A stretch of DNA of 64,000 nt, taken from positions 35,209,196 through 35,273,195 of the forward strand of contig CM060075.1 in assembly GCA_030533445.1 (NCBI GenBank), read 5' to 3'. Positions within the stretch are counted from its first letter, which is position 1; each line of letters begins with the position of its first letter. The notes under the pieces were generated by a model. The model was not told the origin of the DNA and ran no database searches. It saw only the letters and a program-made list of their open reading frames with translations. Source of the DNA: Cyprinodon diabolis (Eukaryota; Chordata; Actinopteri; Cyprinodontiformes; Cyprinodontidae). A program made the translations under genes and the position numbers. Below, one piece after another: positions 45,111 to 58,184 of the stretch.

Positions 45111-45360
45111 GTAACACCAGCTAAATCTAATTTTTAACAGTCTTAAAATGAGTATATATATCAAAGAAAAAAACTGTATGTCTGGTTGCCCTGATTACAT
45201 AATGTAACTTAAAAGAAATTGTTATGGGTTAATAAACTTTTCTAGAAAGAGAGTGACTACACTGTTGACTTAGATACAGATATGTTACATAAGTAAAACA
45301 AACAAGTTTTACACACAAGAAATAAAGCTTTCTAATAAACTTTATCTTTATTACACATAA

Positions 45361-45480
45361 TGGACTTTGTCTCATAAGCTGAGGGTGACTCAGGTTAAAA
45401 TGTGAGCTGAGTATCAGTCAGGATTCTGCTTCCGGACAACAGACAGGCAGCTCAGGCGTAATCTCTGGAACTGAATTCAT
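45361..45480 (+). promoter_or_regulatory. UGT gene 3 upstream block with HNF4-type motif
   Basis: TGGACTTTG at 45361-45369 opens a block resembling 27811-27935, upstream of gene 2. It lies 2.0 kb before the ATG. A TATATAAAAACAG box at about 46142 is a possible TATA element. The acceptor TTTGCTTTACAG before the coding exon fits a non-coding first exon. Function is inferred. Confidence 0.4.
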
Positions 45481-46917
45481 CAACGGCTGAGAAGTGCTGA
45501 TTATACTTGGTATGAAAAATACATATAACTCATTTTTTTTATTTTTTCTGTAATTCTAAAAGGATAAAGCAAGTTTTGATTCTGTCATTTTCTACATATC
45601 TTTTAGAGCAATACTGTTTCATATCTGGACGAACAACACAGGCAAATGTAACGGCCTCCTGTTAATGCATTGACGTTTATGAAAATATGGAAAAAAGTAC
45701 TAAAAGCAATTCCCATCATTCATAAATAGTCAGTTTTAATTAATTCTATAGATAGTATAGAAATAGTTAACTTCCAAATGTCCTAATATTTAGGATTAAA
45801 AAGAAACTAAAAAAAGAAATATAATTAACAGAGGTAAAAATGGATGTTTTCAAAACTCAAATAAAAAAAAATATATACTTCATAGAGTTGGATATAGTTA
45901 TATCAGTTCCATCAGTTTTCTTGGATATAACCGAAATATTGTAAATGTGCAATGGACTGTAAATGTGCAATGGTTTGGATACATAATTTACATCATTTAT
46001 CATAAATGATTTACATAATTTTAGGCATATATGTATGACTGTAACTTTTTCTTTTCTGTGTCAGATATTAACAATTTAAGGCAAAATATTTCTTGAGCTA
46101 GGTCAGTTTACATTAACTAAGTTATGTCTATCTGCTAAACATATATAAAAACAGAGATTGATTTCCTTTTAGCTTATTCAGTTTAAAATGTTGGCACACA
46201 CCAAGATGATTATGCCTTCAAATAGTCTGCGAGGCCCATTTGAAGGAATCAGGGCTATGACTGGTTAATTCATAGCATTCATAAATGCAGTTTTTTTTTA
46301 AAGCATCACCAAACACTCTATTTGTTTAACTTTAAAAATAAAGTGGAGTGCTACCTTTTACTGGTCGAACAGCTACATGAAAGTAAAACAGCTGTAACAA
46401 TGTCCAGCAAAGATAAACATACTTTGGGTTGAAATGAGCTCATAAAGCCAGATCAAGGAAAAATAGTTACTGGTTGAAGCTGGTAAGGCAATGTCATTGG
46501 TCACACATACCTTAATGTAGGGAGATATGTTCTTAAATGAAATGTTTGAATATAACGTTGAGCATTACATGTGGAAATAAAAATAGTGAGTCACAGGATC
46601 TTCTTTCAGAAGTTGTAGAGCCTTCATCTAAAGAAGAAGAAAGTTTATCAAATGTCCTCTAGGCAGGCATCTGGTTTATGGTCTTAGCGAGGGGTTGCAG
46701 TCCATATACAATTCATAGTAAAGTCTATGATCTGATCCCATATGAAAGGATAATCGCAAATGCCTATAAGTCAGGAGCACTCAATTATGCAGAGCTGATG
46801 CAGCTTTTCTTAAATTTTAATTATTTTAGGTATCTTCAGCATTTTTTCTTTGCCTGTTTTTTGTGTGTTAGCATCATATGTTTGCAGCAGGTTTAGTGTT
46901 TAAAGCACATTTGGACT
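45481..46917. other. Probable 5' leader intron region of UGT gene 3
   Basis: No coding exon or transposon is recognised. AT-rich; identical to 62067-63503 wherever I compared. Confidence 0.4.
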
Positions 46918-47019
46918 TGGCTGCTCTTTATTTTCTGCAACATTTATCCGTTGGCTGCTCTTTATTTTCTGCAGCAGTTATCCTCTGGCTGCTCTTTATT
47001 TTCTGCAACATTTATCCTT
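46918..47019 (+). repeat. 34-bp minisatellite, three units
   Basis: TGGCTGCTCTTTATTTTCTG begins a 34-bp unit at 46918, 46952 and 46986. The middle unit differs (CAGCAGTTATCC instead of CAACATTTATCC). It lies 330 bp before the UGT gene 3 coding exon, within the presumed leader intron. Confidence 0.9.
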
Positions 47020-47350
47020 TGCAAGATTTTTCCTTTGCATCTGTTTTATGTGTTGGTCTGTAAGTCTAATAGTTGTCTTTGTTGGTTTAGCCTTTTTGTC
47101 TTTCAAGACGGTTTCTAACTTTACAGTACTTTTTATATTGGTTACCCATTTTTGTAATTGCAGTCCACTTGGCTCTCTGTCATTGTACTTCTCACTGTCT
47201 AAAGTATCAATACATGCTGTGTGAATAACTGTTAGCATCGACAACCATCTTGAATGTTTTCTGGAGCAAAAAAACTCAGTTTTTAAATGTAATCTCTAAC
47301 ATTCTTTTTCTTTATTAGGAATTAACTTTTTGTGCTTTGCTTTACAGAAA

Positions 47351-48928
47351 ATGTCCAACTTTGTCACAGTATTTCTGGCATTACTCTGCTGTTTTTTGCC
47401 AAGACCCTCTGACTCTAGCAAGATCCTGGTGGTACCTGTTGACGGCAGCCACTGGATCAACATGAAGATTATCCTTGAAGAGCTTCACTCCAGGGGCCAT
47501 GAAATCACAATTTTGCACTCAGCCAAGAGCTGGTTAATTTCCAGTAACTCCTCCATTTATACCTCCATTCATGTTCCAATGCTAGAGGATGAGACAAATA
47601 CAAATTTTATGAAATTGATAAAAGATGGAATACAGTGCCGAAGGTATCCTACTTTTATACGCTCATTTTGTCAACATAATTTGCTGACACAGATTTTAGA
47701 GGAGGGCCATAAGGGTTTAGCGCGATTAGCTGGTAAAACTTTAGAGGATCAAGTGTTAATGCAGAACTTACAGGATAGTAAGTTTGAAATAATTTTGACA
47801 GACCCTGCTTTTCCTTTAGGGGTTATTGTGGGTGGTTACCTTAAGCTGCCGATGGTCTTTAATGTCCGCTGGATTAACAATGGAGAAGGTCATCAAACTA
47901 TAGCCCCTTCTCCTGTCTCTTATGTGCCTGTATCAGGAAGTGAACTTCAGGATCAGATGGATTTTCCAGAGAGGATTAAGAATATGTTGCACTATTTCTA
48001 TAATATTTATGAGATGTACTACATTATAAACCCAGCCTACTCAGAGCTGTTCCAGAAACACTTTCCTCCTGACACAGACATGATTTCTTTGGAGCTCTCA
48101 GCTGATATCTGGCTTTTTAGGGGAGATTTCGTTTTTGACTTTCCACGGCCCACCATGCCTAATGTGGTGTACATAGGGGGGTTCCAGTGCAAGGAGGCCC
48201 AACCTCTCCCTGAGGATTTGGAGGAATTCATGCAGAGTTCTGGAGAACACGGGGTTGTGATCATGTCTTTGGGAACAGTGGTGTCAGCTCTGTCTTCAGA
48301 TATCACAGAAGCAATAGCTGCTGCATTTGCTGAGCTCCCTCAGAAGGTGATTTGGCGGTTTGTGGGTGACAAACCTTCATCACTAGGAAATAATACGCGG
48401 CTAGTAAAATGGTTTCCCCAAAAGGACCTTTTAGGACACCATAAGACCCGTCTCTTTATAGCCCATGGGGGAACCAATGGAATGTATGAAGCCATCTATC
48501 ATGGTGTTCCTGTTCTAGGCTTACCCCTGATGTTTGATCAATTTGACAACTTACTCAAGCTGAAGGTGCGCGGTGCAGCTCGAGTGGTGGAGATCGGATC
48601 TCTGACCAAAGACAGTTTCCTGGAGGCTCTGAAGGACATCTTAGAGAATCCATCTTACCGTAAAAACATCCAACATCTCTCTCAGCTACACCGTGACCGA
48701 CCAATGTCTCCAATGGACACTGCCATCTTCTGGATAGAGTATGTCATCAGGAACAAAGGAGCTGCTCACTTGAAGTCAGCAGGTTTTAATCTGCCTTGGT
48801 ATTCCTACTTCTGTTTGGATGTTGCAGCCTTTCTTTTGGCCATAACTGGAACCTTCATCATGGGTTCAGTCTTTGTCTGCAGGTTTCTCTGCTGCAGGAA
48901 ATCCAACAAGAAAATAAAAGCAGAGTAA
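47351..48928 (+). CDS. ugt5: UDP-glucuronosyltransferase, UGT5-like (gene 3)
   Basis: An intact 525-residue ER enzyme of the same group as gene 1. The start at 47351 follows the acceptor TTTGCTTTACAG by three bases. The signal peptide is short (residues 1 to about 20, ending RPSDSS). Visible features are GSHWINMK with the catalytic His, ILTDPAFPLGVIVGGYLK with the catalytic Asp, the donor signature HGGTNGMYEAIYHGVP and FDQFDN, the C-terminal span and the KIKAE dilysine tail. Residues between about 70 and 150 differ strongly from genes 1 and 2 (for example TNTNFMKLIKDGIQCRRYP), which is where acceptor specificity is expected to lie. The C-terminal half is almost the same protein as in gene 1. 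The second copy of its 5' end is gene 4 at 63937. Confidence 0.95.
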   Translation: MSNFVTVFLALLCCFLPRPSDSSKILVVPVDGSHWINMKIILEELHSRGHEITILHSAKSWLISSNSSIYTSIHVPMLEDETNTNFMKLIKDGIQCRRYPTFIRSFCQHNLLTQILEEGHKGLARLAGKTLEDQVLMQNLQDSKFEIILTDPAFPLGVIVGGYLKLPMVFNVRWINNGEGHQTIAPSPVSYVPVSGSELQDQMDFPERIKNMLHYFYNIYEMYYIINPAYSELFQKHFPPDTDMISLELSADIWLFRGDFVFDFPRPTMPNVVYIGGFQCKEAQPLPEDLEEFMQSSGEHGVVIMSLGTVVSALSSDITEAIAAAFAELPQKVIWRFVGDKPSSLGNNTRLVKWFPQKDLLGHHKTRLFIAHGGTNGMYEAIYHGVPVLGLPLMFDQFDNLLKLKVRGAARVVEIGSLTKDSFLEALKDILENPSYRKNIQHLSQLHRDRPMSPMDTAIFWIEYVIRNKGAAHLKSAGFNLPWYSYFCLDVAAFLLAITGTFIMGSVFVCRFLCCRKSNKKIKAE

Positions 48929-49038
48929 ATCACCAAAATAGCAACTCTAATAACTTTAAAACTGGAATATAGGTATTTACTCTACCATTTTTTAAAAGTG
49001 CATCCCTACTATTTTGCCTTATACACTTGTCTTAAAAT

Positions 49039-49044
49039 AATAAA
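49039..49044 (+). promoter_or_regulatory. Polyadenylation signal of UGT gene 3
   Basis: AATAAA 111 bp after the stop; the same spacing as in gene 2. Confidence 0.65.
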
Positions 49045-49614
49045 ACTCTTAAATAAAAATTAACATGTAATGAATTCCCACTTTTGGAAACAAACAAAAA
49101 AAGCTCAATTAAAAAATATATTTTTGCCAACAATGTATAGAAAAGGAAAATTAGGTATTTACTTACCCACATGGATCATTTGTACAGAAATATATACCTG
49201 TACCATCCACTGATTCTGCTCATTGTACATCAATTTTGAGGTAATTTGGTGTTTGGGGGTCCAGTAAAAAAAAAAAAAATTAAACCAGTTCATTAACCTG
49301 CATCCATTACTTTTCGTTATTCCACAAAGAGGCCTGTATATGAACAAAAAATGAAGAAGTGCAAACTACTACCTTTTTCCTCATAAACAATGTTGTGTTG
49401 AGACCACTGCAGTCTTAATCAATTTGTAAGCTGCATAAAAATTTTATTTGTTTACATTTTGACTTCTGAAAACAGAATTGCTCTTGCAACGGTACAAAAC
49501 TATTCCCGAAAAACAAGAAAATGTACTTTCTTTCTTCATGTGTTTATCATATCTGCATGTTCAAACTTTGAATAAATTATAAACATTTGATATTGTGGGA
49601 AATTCCCCCCCCCA

Positions 49615-51305
49615 TTATGGCTGAGCAGTTATTTAGACCTTTTTAACAAAAGCAAATCCTAAGAACCACAGACATATATAGAAATATTTCGTATATAGAT
49701 GAATAAAGTCTTGTGTCCTAAACCTTAACCTATGTATTTTTTTTGTTTGTTTGTTTTTTATACAAGGAAACCCAAAATGATCCATAGCCTTGTCCAGTTT
49801 TACTTTCCATAATGTATTTTACCTGTACGCAACAGGAAAAAGATGCGGTCATTGTGCCATTTCTTTTCCTTGGACTGATGAAGAATGATACTGATTAGTG
49901 GAAAATGTTTCCATCAACACTGGTGGAAGATGCAGTTGATACATATGCCATGGTTTTAAGGGAAATTAATACATTACCAATTGTTACAACAGAATTGAAA
50001 TTGAGCCAAACTTGATATCCTTACTTCTGGTGCTTAATTGATGATGATGTAATTGTTGATGAAATGCAATAATTAAGTGTCAGAGTAAGGATATCGAGCT
50101 TTGCTTAATGGAGATTATTTCCTCATCCTTCTGATAAACAGAAGGAAAAGCAATAAACATGTTGTAATGGTTTATCAAAAGAGAACTATTCACTTAAAAA
50201 TACATTTACAGTGATCAAATAAATGTTAAGTCTCATTAACTTAAGGCCAAATTAGTGCCTAGATTAATTGCAGTGTTATGTTCACATGAGTTATGAACCC
50301 AAACACGTGATATGAACTCTTGTTACTTAACCTTCAATCTACATGTTGGACTTTGTTCCACAAACTGCAGGCATCTGTGTACAAAAGCTGTGCTCTGGGT
50401 AATTAAATATCAAATATCATCTTGGCTCACTGAAGACTGCCGGAACAACAATCAGGTGAGGCAATTGACAAACCCTTTATATAAACGAACAGCACTAAAA
50501 ACCTACTGAGTACTAAAGGGCCATGCAGTATGGCATCTTACTATCTCTGAGTTTAGTCTGGATAAAATATGCTTTGAATTGCATCTTTTTTCAATGGTCA
50601 CTGCTGTGCTTATTCTCGACTATGTTTATATTCAATTTTAGAAACTTAATGTTTGCACAAGTCAATGCGATAACCAGAATATTGGAAAAAGACACAGACA
50701 CAGGGCATTTATTTGTATTGTTTTTTTTTTTGCAATCTTGACTTAACTTATCCTCACAGAGTGATTACATATCCTTACTATTTGGGCCAGGATAAGTAAG
50801 GTATTAATTAGGTTTAAGATAGGGTCATGTTCAAGCTGTAGAAAGAGCAGAAAATGAATGGGAGTCAAAGCACTTTCCTTACTAATTCTATATAACAAGC
50901 CTGTGTTTGCAGTGGAGGTTTGAGTGTGCATAGGGGAAATCTTGGCTTGTTAGATATAACCAAAATAAAAATGAGGGGCTTTTGCCTATGGTAGGGTCTC
51001 CCCTGCCAAATTGTCCCCAGGGTCATTTTCATATAAAGATGCTGATAGATGGCAAACCATATAGCATTGTCGAAACTTTTGCTCCTGGTGCTCTGAAATA
51101 CAATAAATGAAAGATGGTGTATGCCTCACCTGCAGGGATGAAAGTCAAAGTTAGCTGGTATGAGGGTCCGGTGGCAAGGAGGAAAGTGGGAGTCAGGAAC
51201 TTGACATGCCATTTCTTGGTATTACAGTCTGGCCTTAGGGGGAAATCCAATGTCAACCTATTGGTATGGGATCAAAACTTGATTAAAAGTGGAGCTGGAT
51301 ATACA
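49615..51305 (+). repeat. UGT upstream cassette, copy 3 (no UGT directly behind it)
   Basis: Counterpart of 33055-34735 with about 20 differences. It retains 20 bp (GGCAAGGAGGAAAGTGGGAG at about 51172) that unit A lost and cassette 1 also has, so the deletion occurred in A. Contains the hairpin at 50015-50094, the HNF4-type motif at 50347-50355 and TATATAAA at 50478-50485. Confidence 0.85.
50347..50355 (-). promoter_or_regulatory. HNF4-type motif, orphan cassette B
   Basis: TGGACTTTG, the same context as 33787-33795. The TATA box follows at 50478-50485. Confidence 0.45.
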
Positions 51306-51551
51306 TGTGGCGCACCTACAATAGGGTGACCACATTTATTTTGAATTTTATTTGTGATTAATTGGCGATTTAGCTTCCAGTAGTTTTTTCCCCTTGAAAG
51401 TGGGGGGCGGAACTTTTCTTTTTCTCCTGTTGCGCTGGGAGCGGTAAAGGGGCGCGCACTCCTGCCGTTTCTTCAGACGTGAGCTGCGTCTCAATTCGCA
51501 GGCTGCGTACTTCCGAGGACGCAGCCTACCTAGCCTCCGGAGGACCCAGAC

Positions 51552-53293
51552 TAGTGATGGGTTGATGAGGCGTCATGAAACGTTTCGACACATTCCCAAA
51601 CTGTATTGATACTGTGTCGATACTGTGTCACTGAATACTGACACCTGCTGGACATTAAAAATCCCTACAGGCAACCTAGTTGACAGAGTTAACTGACACT
51701 GATTTGATGACCTATTATATACACTAATATGATGCAATTCATTGTATGATGCATTGTATTATTATTAAAACATATTTGATATTTTAGACACAGTCAATGA
51801 ATAATGAGAACCTGCATCATAATGTAATAATCTCTAAGTAAACATGTAGTAAATGAAGATGCTTGTTCACTGGTATTTTTTTTAACAAATTTTTATTCAA
51901 AAAAATAAGTTGTTGCAACGTTTTGAAATTCAGTCTGTTGCGCTTTTTTGATATTAGTTCTCCAGCTGTGGAAAACACCCGCTCACACGGCACAGATGAA
52001 GCTGGAGTGCACAAAAATTTTAAGGCCAGGCGGAAGAGGTTTGGATAAACCGTCCTTTGGTTTTTCCAATATACAAGAGGATCCTGGGACCTCGCAATAT
52101 TGCCCTCTGCCATGTATCTCTGCACCTCAAGGATGGCATCAGCTGTGGCACTTTTGGTCTGCCTCCCCACTTCGAGATCAAAATGTTCCCAAAGGTCATC
52201 TTAAAAAAAAAAAATAAAAGAATTTTAGTACATGATTTACAAACAACAAAGAAATGATGCTCAATATCATGCCTGAAGTGGGGGCAGACAGCTGTTGTGA
52301 AGATGTTCCCGGCTGGGGCTCATTTGAGCTTCCAATTGAGGCACAGTCTGTCCGCATTCTGCTGTACTTCCATTTTCACAAGTTCCCGTTCCTCCTCGTA
52401 CTTTTTGGCCAACAGTTGTTTGATGGTCTGAAAACCACACCAAGTCAAACCAGAAGAAAATCAATATATTTAAAATAATTTTGATAAATAAACTACCACT
52501 TTAGATAATTTCCACACAAACCTTTCTGGTTGGCAAAACATATGAGGGCTCAAGGAGCTGAACCAGCTCCCTGAACCCTTCATTCTCCACAACAGCGAGG
52601 GGCTGGCGGTCCTTTACAATGAAATTAAGCACAGCCTCATCAAGCATCTGCTTCCTGGAAGCTTGATGGTTAAAAATGAGAAAGTGTAAAATATTCAGAA
52701 TTATCAATAAAACAAAGTCAGTAAGTTGTAAAATACCTGTATACCTGAGTTCATCATGGGTGTATCATGGATTTCACTCTCATGCTTGGCCCTATAATGC
52801 CTCAGCATTGAGGAGGTGCTGTTATTTAAATGGGCAAGCTCTGTTGAGCAATTGCGACATTTAACCTGCAGAAAATAACACGAACAGTAAACTAAAGGTC
52901 ACTTTGAAATGAATTTCTACTCAGAAAATCAAGTGGAAACCCTAAGAGGAACAGGATGAAACAAGGAAATTAAAACAAATACCTTATTTTCCGAAATGAC
53001 ATCAAAGTGGTCCCACACGGCAGAAACCTTTCTTTTTGCTTGAGGAAGTTCCATAATTTTTGATGAATTTTATATTCGCAAAACACGCAAGATTGTTTTG
53101 GCAGATGCATCTCGTTGGCAGATGCGCTTCCTTAAAAAGGCTTGTCAATCAGTTCGAAACATCGGTCACGTGACCGATACAGGAACTGTTTCGGTCACGT
53201 GACTTTTCCGTAGCGATACGCACGTCGACACAGGTTTCGCTCTATGAGACCGACACATGCGCCGACGCATCGGTGTTGCCCGACCCATCCCTA
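51552..53293 (-). mobile_element. hAT nested in Harbinger, copy B
   Basis: Perfect ACCCAGAC duplications at 51544-51551 and 53294-53301. Contains one extra copy of a 13-bp string near 51617 and a 12-A run at about 52203 where copy A has about 20 A. Confidence 0.92.
51863..53054 (-). pseudogene. hAT transposase remnant, copy B
   Basis: BED exons at 53054-52983 and 52865-52745, and the dimerisation domain at 52165-51863, with the core deleted as in copy A. An extra T near 51887 shifts the last codons, so the frame runs on to 51817. Confidence 0.85.
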
Positions 53294-53466
53294 ACCCAGA
53301 CTTGGTAGGCTGCTCTGGAGGATCCTAAGCCGTTGGTAAATGGGACGGTCTAGCCTTTGGAGCACTTCCTGGTTGCGACACGACGTCATCACGTTTACCC
53401 CAAAAACAGCACGAAACAAAATCCGATAGCTCGAGAAATACGGAAAGAAACAACAAAAAAATAGAT

Positions 53467-56400
53467 ATGGACATTTTTATTGCTTTTATTTACTTGTTAT
53501 TGGAGGAGGAGAGTCGGCTTTGACGGCTTCGGCGGCAGCAAAACCGGCGACGGATTTTTCTCAGGCTGGCAGAGCGCAGTGGAGAGGTAAGATCTACCTG
53601 CTATTATTCTAACCCACAGGGGCCTGCTAATGATCAGAATATACCAGTTATTAAACAAACGCTTGTCAGCAGATTGATGAATAGGTTTAAATATCAAATG
53701 TTATATTTATTTGTAAGTTTGTAATTTATTTGTTTGTAACTTTAGTAATTTGAATTGAATAGTTAAATGTGTACAAACCCGGTAAATAACTGACTTAAAT
53801 AACTACTTTCACCATTACTAATGTTGTGTTGAGAAGCCAAACTGTTGAGAACTGTTTTTGTCTAAATTGTTATCCCCATACTGCCTGATTTTATTTGCAA
53901 TTATATATATATAAAAAAAATCAAAATATAAAAACGAAAAAATAAGTTAAATAGTGGATCTAGATGAAGTAAAATTTAATTTCTAATAAATCATGTAATA
54001 AAGATAATGAAAAGAAGATAGATGACTGAATAAAAGTAAATATCCATCCATCCATCCATCTTCCTCCGCTTATCCGGGGTCGGGTCACGGGGGCAGCAGC
54101 TTAAGAAGGGAGGCCCAGACTTCCCCCTCCCCATCCACTTCTTCCAGCTCTTCAGGAGGAACCCCAAGGCGTTCCCAGGCAAGCCGAGAAACATAGTCTC
54201 TCCAGCGTGTCCTGGGTCTTCCCCGGGGCCTCCCCCCGGTGGGACGTGCCCGGAACACCTCACCAGGGAGGCGTCCAGGAGGCATCCTAAACAGATGCCC
54301 AAGCCACCTCAACTGGCTCCTCTCGACGTGGAGGAGCAGCGGCTCTACTCCGAGTCCCTCCCGGATGACAGAGCTTCTCACCCTATCTCTAAGGGAGAGC
54401 CCAGCCACCCTACGGAGGAAACCCATTTCGGCCGCTTGTATCCGCGATCTCGTTCTTTCGGTCATGACCCAGAGTTCATGACCATAGATGAGGGTAGGAA
54501 CGTAGATCGACCGGTAAATCGGTAAAGAGCTTCGCTTTTTGACTCAGCTCTCTCTTCACCACGACGGACCGGTACAGCGCCCGCTTCACGGCAGATGCTG
54601 AACCAATCCGCCTGTCGATCTCCCGCTCCCTTCTTCCCTCATTCGTGAACAAGATCCCAAGATACTTAAACTCCTCCACTTGGGGCAGGACACCCCCCCT
54701 GACCCGGAGAAGGCACTCTACCCTTTTCCGGCTCAAGACCATGGCCTCGGATTTGGAGGCACTGATCCCCATCCCGGCCGCTTCACACTCGGCTGCGAAC
54801 CGATCCAGCGAGAGCTGCAGATCACGACCTGATGAAGCCAACAGGACCACATCATCTGCGAAAAGCAGATACCCAATCCTAAGGCCACCAAAACGGATCC
54901 CCTCAACACCTTGGCTGCACCTAGAAATTCTGTCCATGAAGGTAATGAACAGAATCGGTGACAAAGGGCAGCCCTGGCGGAGTCCAACTCTCACTGGAAA
55001 CGAGCCAGACTTATTGCCGGCAATGCGGACCAGACACCGGTCATACAGGGACCTGACAGCCCGTATCAAAGGGCCCAGCACCTCGTACTCCCGGAGAACC
55101 CCCCACAGGGCCCCCCGAGGGGCACGGTCGAACGCCTTCTCCAAGTCCACAAAGCACATGTGTAGACTGGTTGGGTGAACTCCCATGCACCCTCCAGGAC
55201 CCTGCTGAGGGTATAGAGCTGGTCCAGCGTTCCACGACCAGGACGGAAACCACACTGCTCTTCCTGAATCCGAGGTTCGACTATCCGACGGACCCTCCTC
55301 TCCAGCACCCCCGAATAGACCTTGCCGGGGAGGCTTAAGAGTGTGACTCCCCTGTAATTGGAGCACACCCTCCGGTCCCCCTTTTTGAATAGGGGGACCA
55401 CCACCCCAGTCTGCCAATCCAGGGGAACTGCCCCCGATGTCCATGTAATGTTGAAGAGTCACGTCAGCCAACACAACCCTACAACATCCAGGACCTTGAG
55501 GAACTCCGGGCGGATCTCATCCACCCCCGGGACCCTGCCACCGAGGAGCTTTTTAACCACCTCGGCGACCTCGCCTACAGAGATTGGAGAGCCCAGTCCA
55601 GAGTCCCCAGGCCCAGCTTCCTCAATGGAAGACATGTTGGTGGGATTGAGGAGGTCTTCGGAGTATTCCGCCCACCGACCCACAACGTCCCGAGTCGAGG
55701 TCAGCAGCACACCATCCCCACTATAAACAGTGTTGGTGCTGCACCGCTTCCCCCTCCTGAGACGCCGGATGGCGGACCAGAATCGCTTCGGAGCCGTGCG
55801 GAAGTCTTTCTACATGGCCTCTCCAAACTCCTCCCACACCCGAGTTTTTGCCTCAGCAACCATCCGAGCCGCATGCCGCTTCGCCCGCCGGTACCCATCA
55901 GCTGATTCCGGAGTCCCACAGGCCAAAAAGGCCCGATAGACCTCCTTCTTCAACCTGACAGCATCCCTCACCGGAGGTGTCCACCAACGGGTTCGAGGGT
56001 TGCCGCCACGACAGGCACCGACAACCTTGCGGCCGCAGCTCAGATAAGCCGCCTCGACAATGGAGGAATGGAACATGGTCCACTCGGACTCAATGTCCCC
56101 CACCTCCCCCTGGATGTGTTCGAAGTTCTGCCGGAGATGGGAGTTAAAGCTCCGCCTAACAGGGGACTCCGCCAGACGTTCCCAGCAGACCCTCACAACA
56201 CGTTTGGGCCTGCCAGGTCTGACCGGCATCCTCCCCCACCACCGGAGCCAACTCACCACCAGGTAGTGGTCAGTGGAAAGCTCAGCACCTCTCTTCACCC
56301 GAGTGTCCAAGACATACGGCCGCAAGTCCGATGAAACGATGACAAAGTCGATCATCGAACTGCGGCCTAGGGTGTCCTGGTGCCATGTGCACATATGGAC

Positions 56401-57031
56401 ACCCTTATGCTTGAACATGGTGTTCGTTATGGACAATCCATGACGCGCACAGAAGTCCAACAACAGAACACCACTCGAGTTCAGATCAGGGCGGCCATTC
56501 CTCCCAACCACGCCCCTCCAGGTCTCACTGTCATTGCCCACGTGAGCGTTGAAGTCTCCCAGCAGAACAAGGGAGTCCCCAGGAGGGGCACCCTACAGTA
56601 CCCCCTCTAAGGACTCCAAGAAGGGTGGGTAATCTGAACTGTTGTTCGGCCCGTAAGCACAGACAACAGTCAGAACCCGTCCTCCCACCCGTAGGCGGAG
56701 GGAGGCTACCCTCTCATTCACCGGGGTAAACCCCAACGTACAGGCGCCGAGATGGGGGGCAACAAGTATGCCCACTCCTGCCTGGCGCCTCTCACCCACG
56801 GTGAGAAAAGTAAATATTTTTGTCTTTTTTTTTCTACAGGTCATAACGGCATGTGCTGTCCTGCACAACATCTGCCTGGGAGCCGGTGACATCACGGCCC
56901 CAGAGGATGACATGCCAGAGGATGAGGAGGAGAACGTGTTGGAGGCAGTCAGTGGTGCTCCATGGCGGGGCAAGCTGTCTGCTGAGGTGTCTGCTCTGGA
57001 GGAGGATCTACAGGACCACTGTTACATTTAG
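53467..57031 (+). pseudogene. Harbinger transposase, first and last exons only, copy B
   Basis: Exons at 53467-53586 (with the same in-frame TGA at 53521-53523) and 56840-57031, identical to copy A. The catalytic exons are missing here too. Confidence 0.8.
54044..56805 (-). mobile_element. 5'-truncated LINE nested in Harbinger, copy B
   Basis: The same insertion as 37458-40219, with the AAAAGTAAATAT duplication at 54032-54043 and 56806-56817. Endonuclease end, RT (YLLFADDVVLLAS around 54855) and C-terminal frames are broken in the same places. Confidence 0.9.
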
Positions 57032-57635
57032 ATGGCAAGTAGAATCACATTTTAGCTGTTCTCATTTCAGGGTTATGAAAACAGTTTTAGTAAAGTCATT
57101 CTTTTCTGCGTGTTTTTAAACTTTTCTTGTAACATGGCAGCCGTCGATTGGGTCAGCCCTGCAAACCTGATGGACGATGTGGTGAACAGTGGAGAGAGGC
57201 AACCCCTACCCCCCAGATGATGTCCCACTCGCAGTCAGAAGACTCCAAGGTCATCTGTGTGGCATCGCATCCAGTCCAGCAGCACCACCAGGGACTCCTG
57301 CTCAGTCACAATTGTATATATATATGTTCTCTAGTAATATTTTTTTTCTATCTTCTGTAAATAGTTGTAGCAGTTAATTTTAAAATCTAATGTCAATAGG
57401 TAAAAATGTTTTTAATAGTTTATTGTTAAATACTTGCTTCTCTAAAAATAAACTGATGTCACTGAGAAGTTGTTCTAAGTTTACTTAAATTATAAAGAAG
57501 TGATGAAACAGATAATGTAAAAAGGTTAAATACTTTAAGAACACACAGACAATAACTTTTATAAACAATTTAATAATTTAATTTAATAACAGCAACACAG
57601 AACCTCAACTTGTTAAAAAAACAAAAACAAAAAAA

Positions 57636-57968
57636 ATAATAACTGTCCACCATCCTCTCCAATGAATGAAATAATCTGTCCATCCTTTCCCGCCTCCCTC
57701 TGCCATCTGATATCCTCCCTGATTAAATCCACCAACTTGTCACTCCTTCTTCTCTTCCTCCTTTCCCTCCACCCTCATCCTCATCGTCACCCTGATGCTG
57801 CTCAGCCTCTGCAACATCTAGCCCTGGTGTGTCCTCAGGGATGGAGGCAATTAGGACAGGTGGGGCAACAGAGGGCCTCCGTCCTAATACCTCATCCATG
57901 AGGACAAACCAGGGCCAGGTGGCAGCAGTAGGATTCCCACTGACCCCCTGCCCTAGATCTTTGCATTC
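57636..57968 (-). pseudogene. Harbinger Myb-like partner, C-terminal exon, copy B
   Basis: Identical to 41050-41382, including the frameshift after the acidic stretch. Confidence 0.65.
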
Positions 57969-58184
57969 CTAAAGTAGAGGAAAACTATTTGTATCACCAT
58001 CTGCTAGAAAAAAGGAAGGTTTCATGATTTGGATGGATTAATGAAATTCTACAGAAAAAGACTTTGGAATGGTAACCTGGAGATTACTTTTTTAAGCTTA
58101 CTCAAAGTGGAAATTAACATGAATATAATAAATGTAAGATGTAATTTCCCTACAAACACACACACATACATATATATATATATA

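Larger units (their letters stand above)
32371..48928 (+). repeat. Segmental duplication unit A (about 16.6 kb)
   Basis: From the 3' end of UGT gene 2 to the 3' end of gene 3, this unit is repeated by 48929-64000. The coordinate offset is 16558 at the left edge, rises through small indels to 16586 by about 35.66 kb, and then stays exactly 16586 to the window end. The unit holds a gene-less upstream cassette, the Harbinger nest, the THAP relic, the solo LTR, and the promoter and coding exon of a UGT gene. The junction lies inside or just 3' of UGT coding sequence, as expected of unequal crossing over between neighbouring UGT genes. Confidence 0.95.

Noticed and set aside
46996..47244. 82-codon minus-strand ORF upstream of UGT gene 3, repeated at 63582-63830
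   Set aside because: Partly antisense to the 34-bp minisatellite and in the presumed leader intron; identity between copies reflects the segmental duplication, not selection.
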